DNA of 64,000 nt from contig NZ_CP066126.1 in NCBI RefSeq assembly GCF_020544465.1, forward strand, positions 558,001 to 622,000, given 5' to 3'. Made by a program: the position numbers and the translations under genes. Under the pieces are notes generated by a model. The model saw only the letters and a list, made by a program, of their open reading frames with translations, was not told the DNA's origin and ran no database searches. This stretch comes from Chromobacterium rhizoryzae (GTDB taxonomy: Bacteria > Pseudomonadota > Gammaproteobacteria > Burkholderiales > Chromobacteriaceae). Positions 58,108 through 64,000 of the stretch are shown one piece after another (within the stretch, counting starts at the first letter, position 1; each line of letters opens with the position of its first letter).

Positions 58108-60495
58108 TTGAGAGCCTTATTGTGGATGGCGGGATGGGCGGCGCTATGGCTGGCGCCGGCGAGCTGGGCGCTGAGCCTGTCGGCGGCGGAGCGGGACTGG
58201 CTGAGCCGGCACCCGGTGCTGCGGGTGGGCGTGGTGCCGCAAGCGCCGTACGCGGTGCTGGACGCGCGCCGGCAGGCGCTGAGCGGCGCGCATGTGGAAC
58301 TGATGAACCGGCTGGCCGCCGAATTGGGCCTCAAACTGGCCTGGACCTTCTATCCGAACAAGACGCAGTTGAGCGCGGCGGCGCGGGCGGGGCGGGTGGA
58401 TGTCGCGCCCGGCCTGGAACAAACCCCGGCCGGCTTGCGTTACTGGCTGTTTTCCGGTCCCTTCCTGCGCATCCCCTACAAACTGGTCGGGCGCGGCGAG
58501 CCGGCGGCGGCGCTGGAACTGGAACAGCTGCCGGACAGCGCGCGGGTGGCGGTGCTCGAACCGGGCGCGGCGGCGGCCTTTCTGATCGCCAATTATCCGG
58601 CCTTGCGGCGCTTGCCGGCCGGCTCGGACCGCAACGCGCTGCAGCAGGTGCAGCAGCAGCGGGCGGATTACGCGGTGGTGGACGAGGCGCAGCTGAACCA
58701 GCTGCTGCGCGAGCCGGAATTCTCGCACTTGCGCGCGGTGGGCGACAGCGGCGCCACCCGGCTGCTGCGGGTGGCGTCGCGGCAGGACTGGCCGCAGCTG
58801 GCGATGCTGCTGGACCGGGCCTTGAGCGCGCTGCCGGCCTCGCAGCGCGGCCATCTCTACACGCGCTGGGTGCAGGCGGAGCCGACGCCGCTGGCCGACA
58901 GCCTGCCGTTTTGGCGCAGGCTGAGCCAGGTCTCGCTGCTGCTCATCCTGCTCTTGGCCGGCGCGCTGCTGTGGCAGGGCCGGCAGCAGCGGCAGTCGCG
59001 GCAAGCGCTGGCGGCGGCGCGGCAGGCGCTGGCCCAGCGGGAAGCCGGTGCCGAGGCCTTGCGGCTGACCCAGTTCTCGGTGGATCACAGCACGGTGGGC
59101 ATTCTGTGGCTGAACTGGGAAGGCCGGCTGCGTTACGCCAATCAGGCCGCGCTGGCGATGCTGGGGTGCGCGGAGGCGGAGGCGGTGGGGCAGCCGCTGT
59201 CTCGCTTCCAGCCGGGCTTGGACATGGACGGCTGGCTGGACTTGTGGGGCCGGGCGCGGAGCCGGGGCCTGCTGCAGTTTGAAACCGATAGCCTGCGCGC
59301 CGACGGCGGCAGCCTGCCGCTGGACGTCTCGCTCAGTTTTCTGCGCTTCGGCGGCGCCGACTACCTGGTGGCCTTTATGCACGACGTCACCGAAAAGCGG
59401 CAGGCGCGCGCCGCCCTGCGGGAGAGCGAGGCGCGTTTCAAGGGCATTGCCGGCAATGTGCCGGGCCTGGTGTTCCGGCTGGAGCGCGCCGACGCGGCGG
59501 AAGACCCGCGGCTGGCCTTCGTCAGCGAGGCCAGCCTGGCGCTGACCGGCTACCCGGCCGCGGACTTGCTGGCGCGGCCGGAGGGCTTGCAAGCGCTGGC
59601 ACACCCTGAGGACGCCGCGGCGCTGCGCGACAGCTGGCAAGCCGCCTGGCGCGAGCAGCGCGACTGGAGCTGGCAGGGCCGGATTCTGACCCGGGACGGC
59701 GCGGAGCGCTGGGCCGATCTGCGCGCCAGCGCCCGCCGCCACGGCGCGACGGGCATGGTGTGGGATGGCATCCTGTGGGATATCAGCGCCGGCAAGCGCA
59801 ATGAACTGGAGCTGAGCGCGTCGCGCGCCATGCTGCGCGATCTGGCCGCCCACCTCGAAACGGTGCGCGAGGAGGAAAAAGCCCATATCGCACGCGAGGT
59901 GCACGACGAGCTGGGCCAGGTGCTGACCGTGCTCAAGCTGGAAACCTCGATGCTGGAACTGAGTCTGGGGCGGCCGGAGGGCGCGGCGGCGGAGCGGCTG
60001 GCCAGCATCAAGAAGCTGATCGCCCAGACCTTCGCCCTGGTCCGCGACGTGGCCACCGCGCTGCGGCCGCCCATCCTGGACGCGGGCCTGGCCTCGGCGG
60101 TGGAATGGCAGGCGCGCCGCTTCGAAGCCCGCAGCGGCATACCCTGTCTGGTGCTGGTGCCGGACACGCCGCTGCGCCTGGACGACGCCAAGGCGGTGGG
60201 CCTGTTCCGGGTATTGCAGGAGGCGCTGACCAATGTGATGCGTCACGCCGAGGCTCACACGGTGACGCTGCACTTGCAGGCCTTGCCGGGAGAACTGGTG
60301 CTGAGCATTATCGACGACGGCAAAGGCTTCGAGCGGCGGCCGGGGGAAGCGGGCAGTTCCTACGGCCTGGTGGGCATGCGCGAGCGCCTGCTGATGTTCG
60401 GCGGCGGCCTGGACGTGGCCAGCGCGCCGGGACAGGGCTGTAGTTTGACGGCCCGGCTGCCCTTGCGGCCGGATGAAGGGGAGGAGAAGACATGA
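58108..60495 (+). CDS. sensor histidine kinase with periplasmic binding domain and PAS domains
   Basis: The product is 795 aa with a TTG start at 58108 (GGAGAG 7 nt upstream). A signal peptide is followed by a solute-binding (SBP_bac_3-like) domain (about 28-265: HPVLRVGVVPQAPYAVLDARR), a TM (about 272-292), two PAS domains (about 325-440 and 445-575), then HisKA_3 with His599 in AREVHDELGQVLT and a HATPase domain (FRVLQEALTNVMRHA, DDGKGF, GLVGMRERL). A NarL-class kinase predicted to sense a periplasmic amino-acid-like ligand. The stop overlaps the next gene start. Confidence 0.9.
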   Translation: MRALLWMAGWAALWLAPASWALSLSAAERDWLSRHPVLRVGVVPQAPYAVLDARRQALSGAHVELMNRLAAELGLKLAWTFYPNKTQLSAAARAGRVDVAPGLEQTPAGLRYWLFSGPFLRIPYKLVGRGEPAAALELEQLPDSARVAVLEPGAAAAFLIANYPALRRLPAGSDRNALQQVQQQRADYAVVDEAQLNQLLREPEFSHLRAVGDSGATRLLRVASRQDWPQLAMLLDRALSALPASQRGHLYTRWVQAEPTPLADSLPFWRRLSQVSLLLILLLAGALLWQGRQQRQSRQALAAARQALAQREAGAEALRLTQFSVDHSTVGILWLNWEGRLRYANQAALAMLGCAEAEAVGQPLSRFQPGLDMDGWLDLWGRARSRGLLQFETDSLRADGGSLPLDVSLSFLRFGGADYLVAFMHDVTEKRQARAALRESEARFKGIAGNVPGLVFRLERADAAEDPRLAFVSEASLALTGYPAADLLARPEGLQALAHPEDAAALRDSWQAAWREQRDWSWQGRILTRDGAERWADLRASARRHGATGMVWDGILWDISAGKRNELELSASRAMLRDLAAHLETVREEEKAHIAREVHDELGQVLTVLKLETSMLELSLGRPEGAAAERLASIKKLIAQTFALVRDVATALRPPILDAGLASAVEWQARRFEARSGIPCLVLVPDTPLRLDDAKAVGLFRVLQEALTNVMRHAEAHTVTLHLQALPGELVLSIIDDGKGFERRPGEAGSSYGLVGMRERLLMFGGGLDVASAPGQGCSLTARLPLRPDEGEEKT

Positions 60496-61121
60496 TTCGA
60501 GTGATTGTGGCGGAAGACCACACCATTGTGCGCGAAGGCATCAAGCAGTTGATCGGCCTGGCCGACGATTTGCAAGTGGTCGGCGAAGCCGCCCACGGCG
60601 CCGCGGTGTTCGACGCCTTGCGCGCCGCCGCCTGCGATGTGCTGCTGCTGGATATTTCCATGCCGGGCCTGAGCGGCCTGGACGTGATCCCGCGCTTGCG
60701 GGCGCTGGCGCAGCCGCCGGCCATCCTGGTGCTGTCCATGCACGACGAGGTGCAGATGGCGGCGCGCGCGCTCAAGGCCGGCGCCGCCGGCTACGCCACC
60801 AAGGACAGCGATCCGGCGCTGCTGCTGACCGCGATCCGCAAAGTGGCCGGCGGCGGCCGCTACATCGACCCGCAACTGGCGGACCGGCTGGTGTTCGAAG
60901 TCAATCTCAGCGACGAGAGGCCGCCGCACGCCCAGTTGTCCGAGCGCGAGTTCCAGGTGTTCCAGCGCCTGGCGCAGGGGGCCAACGTCAACGAGGTGGC
61001 GCAGCTGCTGGCGATCAGCGCCAAAACCGTCAGCACCCACAAGGTCAGGCTGATGCAGAAGCTGCGCGCGCAGTCGCTGGCGGATCTGGTGCGCTACGCG
61101 ATCGAGCATCAGCTGTTTTAA
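60492..61121 (+). CDS. NarL/FixJ-family response regulator
   Basis: The product is 209 aa. The receiver has phospho-acceptor Asp54 (VLLLDISMPGLSGLDVI) and K in YATKDSD. A LuxR-type HTH occupies about residues 145-205 (LSEREFQVFQRLAQGANVNEVAQLLAISAKTVSTHKVRLMQKL). Its ATG overlaps the kinase stop (ATGA), so it is the cognate partner. Targets are unknown; the downstream ABC genes are candidates. Confidence 0.93.
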   Translation: MIRVIVAEDHTIVREGIKQLIGLADDLQVVGEAAHGAAVFDALRAAACDVLLLDISMPGLSGLDVIPRLRALAQPPAILVLSMHDEVQMAARALKAGAAGYATKDSDPALLLTAIRKVAGGGRYIDPQLADRLVFEVNLSDERPPHAQLSEREFQVFQRLAQGANVNEVAQLLAISAKTVSTHKVRLMQKLRAQSLADLVRYAIEHQLF

Positions 61122-61268
61122 CGCGCTTGGCTGCTGCGGCGCACTAAGAATTTCCCTACAGCGCGCGCCGTTTATCCCGACGGCAAAATCCGCCGCCCGC
61201 CGATGGCGGGCGCGCGCCGCGCTCCCTAGCATGGTTGGCGTACGCATTCACTTTCAGGTGTCGCCGCC

Positions 61269-62372
61269 ATGTCCGCAGCCAGCGATGTGCTTGTCCGCTT
61301 CCTCAACGTCCAGAAAAGCTATGACGGCGAAAACCTCATCGTCAAAAACCTGAACCTGGACATCCGCCGCGGCGAATTCCTCACCCTGCTGGGGCCGTCC
61401 GGCTCCGGCAAGACCACTAGCCTGATGATGCTGGCCGGTTTCGAAACCCCCACCGGCGGCGAGATCCAACTGGCCGGCCGCTCCCTCAACCGGGTGCCGC
61501 CGCATAAGCGCAACATCGGCATGGTGTTCCAGAACTACGCCTTGTTCCCGCACATGACGGTGGCGGAAAACCTGGCCTTCCCGCTGTCGGTGCGCGGGGT
61601 GTCCAAGGCGGACATCCAGGACAAGGTGAAGCGGGCGCTGGCCATGGTGCAGCTGGACGCCTTCGCCGGCCGCTATCCGGGCCAGATGTCGGGCGGCCAG
61701 CAGCAGCGGGTGGCGCTGGCGCGCGCGCTGGTGTTCGAGCCGCAGCTGGTGCTGATGGACGAACCGCTGGGCGCGCTGGACAAGCAATTGCGCGAACACA
61801 TGCAGATGGAGATCAAGCATCTGCATCAGCGGCTGGGCGTCACCGTGGTCTACGTCACCCACGATCAGGGCGAGGCGCTGACCATGTCGGACCGGGTGGC
61901 GGTGTTCCATCAGGGCGAAATCCAGCAGATCGACGCGCCGGCCCAGCTCTACGAGCGGCCGGACAACGCCTTCGTCGCCAACTTCATCGGCGAGAACAAT
62001 CGCTTGCCAGGCACCCTGCTGAGCCAGGACGGCGAGCGCTGCCTGGTGGAACTGGAGCGCGGCGAACGGGTGACGGCGCTGGCGGTGAAGGTGGGCGAGG
62101 CCGGCAGCCCGGTGTCGCTGTCCATCCGCCCCGAACGCATCCTGCTCAACGGCCATAGCGAGCGCTGCGACAACCGCTTCTCCGGCCGGGTGGCCGAATT
62201 CATCTATCTGGGCGACCACGTGCGCGTGCGCATGGAGGTGTGCGGCAAGCCCAACTTCTTCGTCAAACAAGCCATCGCCGAACTGGACGCCACGCTCGCC
62301 GTCGGCGACGTGGTGCCGCTGGGCTGGCAGGTGGAGCATGTGCGCGCGCTCGATCCGCTGGTTCACGAATAG
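61269..62372 (+). CDS. polyamine-type ABC transporter ATP-binding protein
   Basis: The product is 367 aa. Walker A GPSGSGKT (42-49), signature MSGGQQQR (from residue 140), Walker B VLMDEP (161-166), H-loop in YVTHDQGEA, then a C-terminal TOBE_2 domain (about 280-360). It is PotA/FbpC-like, the kind that powers spermidine/putrescine or related uptake. It is followed by a matching binding protein after 40 nt, but no permease gene lies between them. Confidence 0.9.
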   Translation: MSAASDVLVRFLNVQKSYDGENLIVKNLNLDIRRGEFLTLLGPSGSGKTTSLMMLAGFETPTGGEIQLAGRSLNRVPPHKRNIGMVFQNYALFPHMTVAENLAFPLSVRGVSKADIQDKVKRALAMVQLDAFAGRYPGQMSGGQQQRVALARALVFEPQLVLMDEPLGALDKQLREHMQMEIKHLHQRLGVTVVYVTHDQGEALTMSDRVAVFHQGEIQQIDAPAQLYERPDNAFVANFIGENNRLPGTLLSQDGERCLVELERGERVTALAVKVGEAGSPVSLSIRPERILLNGHSERCDNRFSGRVAEFIYLGDHVRVRMEVCGKPNFFVKQAIAELDATLAVGDVVPLGWQVEHVRALDPLVHE

Positions 62373-62412
62373 CAAGGCGCGACGCCGCTCCCTTTGCACA
62401 GGAGGACCTGGA

Positions 62413-63453
62413 ATGTCTGCAAGCATCAAGCTGGCCGTCACGGCCCTGGGTTTGGCTTTCGCGGGCCAAGCCATGGCGGCCGCTCTGACCGTGATCTCGT
62501 TCGGCGGCGCGGGAAAGTCCGCCCAGGACAAGGCGTATTACCGCCCCTTCCAGCGGGAGACCGGCATCAAGGTGATCGGGGCGGAATACAACGGCGAGAT
62601 GGCCAAGATCAAGGCCATGGTCGATAGCCGCAGCGTGTCGTGGGACGTGGTCGAAGTCGAGCCGGCGGCGCTGGCGCGCGGCTGCGACGAAGGCCTGTTC
62701 GAAAAGCTGGATTACAGCAAGATCGGCAAGCCCGCGGATTTTCTCGCCGGCGTGGTGCAAAGCTGCGGGATAGGCATGAACGTCTGGTCCATCGTCCTGG
62801 CCTACAACGCCGACAAGCTGAAAACGGCGCCGGCTGGCTGGAAGGATTTCTGGGACGTGAAGACCTTCCCGGGCAAGCGCGGTCTGCGCAAGGGCGCGCA
62901 GGACAATCTGGAGTTCGCGCTGATGGCGGACGGCGTCGCCCCGAAGGACGTTTACAAGGTGCTGGCCACGCCGGCGGGCGTCGATCGGGCCTTCCGCAAG
63001 CTGGACCAGCTCAGGCCGAACATCCAGTGGTGGGAAGCCGGCTCCCAGCCGCCGCAATTTCTGGTTTCGGGCGATGTGGTGATGAGCTCGGCCTACAACG
63101 GCCGCATTTCCGAAGCGAGGAAGGAAGGCAAGAACCTGAAGGCGGTCTGGAACGGCTCGGTTTACAACTACGACTACTGGGCGATTCCCAAGGGCAGCCC
63201 GCGCAAGGACGACGCGCTGAAGTTCATCCGCTTCGCCACGCAGCCGGCCAATCAGAAAGTCTATGCCGACACCATCGATTACGGCGTCACCCACCGCAAG
63301 GCGATCCAGATGCTGGACGCGACAAGGAGCCGGGATCTGCCGACCTCGCCGCGGAATCTCGCGGTGGCGCTGAGCGAGGATACGGCGTTTTGGGTGGACA
63401 GGAGCGAGGAGCTCGAGCAGCGCTTCAACGCCTGGGTGGCCAAGTCCAAGTAA
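62413..63453 (+). CDS. periplasmic solute-binding protein (polyamine/PotD type)
   Basis: The product is 346 aa from the ATG at 62413, with GGAGG upstream. A signal peptide (SASIKLAVTALGLAFAGQAMAA) is followed by a type 2 periplasmic binding fold: LTVISFGGAGKSAQDKAYYRPFQRETGIKV, WDVVEVEP, NVWSIVLAYNADKL, VWNGSVYNYDYWAIPKGSPRKDDAL. It resembles ABC-type spermidine/putrescine or related amine binding proteins. The exact substrate is not determinable by eye. Confidence 0.87.
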   Translation: MSASIKLAVTALGLAFAGQAMAAALTVISFGGAGKSAQDKAYYRPFQRETGIKVIGAEYNGEMAKIKAMVDSRSVSWDVVEVEPAALARGCDEGLFEKLDYSKIGKPADFLAGVVQSCGIGMNVWSIVLAYNADKLKTAPAGWKDFWDVKTFPGKRGLRKGAQDNLEFALMADGVAPKDVYKVLATPAGVDRAFRKLDQLRPNIQWWEAGSQPPQFLVSGDVVMSSAYNGRISEARKEGKNLKAVWNGSVYNYDYWAIPKGSPRKDDALKFIRFATQPANQKVYADTIDYGVTHRKAIQMLDATRSRDLPTSPRNLAVALSEDTAFWVDRSEELEQRFNAWVAKSK

Positions 63454-63532
63454 GCGCGGTTGCCGCGGCGCCCGCCGGCGTCGCCAGTTGGCCCCCCGGA
63501 TGGGGGCGGATGCACAACACACCGAGGTCATG

Positions 63533-64000
63533 ATGGAACGCTCAGCAAAGCTCAGCCCTGCCCCGCAGCAAGCCGCCCAGCCAGTGGAGTCGGAAGGGGA
63601 GCGGCAACTACGTCGAGAACTGGCGGCCTGTTATCGGCTGATCGCGCACTTTCGCATGAGCGATCTGATCTCGACGCATATCTCGGTGCGCTTGCCAGGG
63701 CCGGAACACCATTTCCTGATCAATCCCTACGGGCTGATGTTCGACGAAATCACCGCGTCCAGCCTGGTCAAGATCGGTCTCGACGGCCGGGCGCTGGACG
63801 AGAACGACGCCCTGGTCAATCCGGCCGGCTTCGTCATCCACAGCGCCATCCACTCGGCAAGACCGGATGCCCAGTGCGTGCTGCACACCCATACCCGGGC
63901 CGGCTGCGCGGTGGCGGCGCTGGCGGAGGGCTTGTTGCCGGTGAACCAGATGTCGATGGAGTTCTACGGGAAGGCGGCGTACCACGATTACGAAGGCATC
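63533..64000 (+). CDS. class II aldolase/adducin family protein (3' truncated by window edge)
   Basis: The open frame runs from the ATG at 63533 (or 63530) to the last base, 156 codons. GAGG at 63524-63527 favours 63533. Class II aldolase features: ELAACYRLIAHFRMSDLISTHISVRLPG, INPYGLMFDEITASSLVKI, and the metal-binding HTHTRAG. The enzyme family includes aldolases and decarboxylases of sugars and hydroxy acids; the substrate is unknown. It follows the binding-protein gene by 79 nt and probably shares its transcript. Confidence 0.85.
   Translation, partial: MERSAKLSPAPQQAAQPVESEGERQLRRELAACYRLIAHFRMSDLISTHISVRLPGPEHHFLINPYGLMFDEITASSLVKIGLDGRALDENDALVNPAGFVIHSAIHSARPDAQCVLHTHTRAGCAVAALAEGLLPVNQMSMEFYGKAAYHDYEGI

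Noticed and set aside
58068..59282. 404-codon + strand frame overlapping the sensor kinase
   Set aside because: Gly/Ala/Arg-rich translation in a shifted frame of a clear kinase gene.

Overview
The window comes from a high-GC betaproteobacterium of the order Neisseriales, most likely Chromobacterium or a close relative. The evidence is the beta-type L10/L1/RpoB/RpoC/RpoA sequences (RpoA starts MQNSASEF), two large cache-type chemoreceptors, a tryptophan 2,3-dioxygenase and the overall gene style. The assignment is by recalled similarity, not by a search.

Positions 1-28,890 are an almost unbroken run of translation and transcription genes on the + strand: the end of rplA, an L10-type leader, a tRNA-Thr(GGU), rplJ-rplL-rpoB-rpoC, then str (rpsL-rpsG-fusA-tuf-rpsJ), S10 (rplC to rpsQ), spc (rplN to secY), rpmJ and alpha (rpsM-rpsK-rpsD-rpoA-rplQ). 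Clear promoters lie before rpsL, rplN and rpsM. Strong terminators follow rpoC, rpsJ and rplQ. Two oddities stand out: a tRNA gene lies between the L10 leader and rplJ, and a decayed infA (IF-1) pseudogene lies between secY and rpmJ.

Positions about 28,900-34,390 are a small, nearly cargo-free mobile island on the - strand, wedged between the rplQ terminator and the 3' end of glsA. It carries a tyrosine recombinase, a second very large integrase and a small third protein in overlapping order. I recognise these as the Gamma-Mobile-Trio set GmtY-GmtZ-GmtX, plus an unrecognised small ORF upstream of gmtY. That trio is known mainly from gammaproteobacteria, so a bare copy in a betaproteobacterium is the most notable element here.

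Positions 34,460-64,000 are ordinary chromosome. They hold glutaminase, a MOSC protein, a MocR regulator, two chemoreceptors, a beta-alanine:pyruvate aminotransferase plus methylmalonate-semialdehyde dehydrogenase pair, kynA, and the conserved miaB-(YCII)-ybeZ-ybeY-corC-lnt group. These are followed by a small exported protein, a GNAT enzyme, a membrane diguanylate cyclase, an orphan DUF2399/TOPRIM-like protein, an SSS-family symporter, an XRE-cupin regulator, a sensor kinase/response regulator pair, and the start of a polyamine-type ABC operon with a class II aldolase. A dispersed repeat of about 150 bp with terminal inverted repeats occurs three times, each time directly after the stop codon of a - strand gene.
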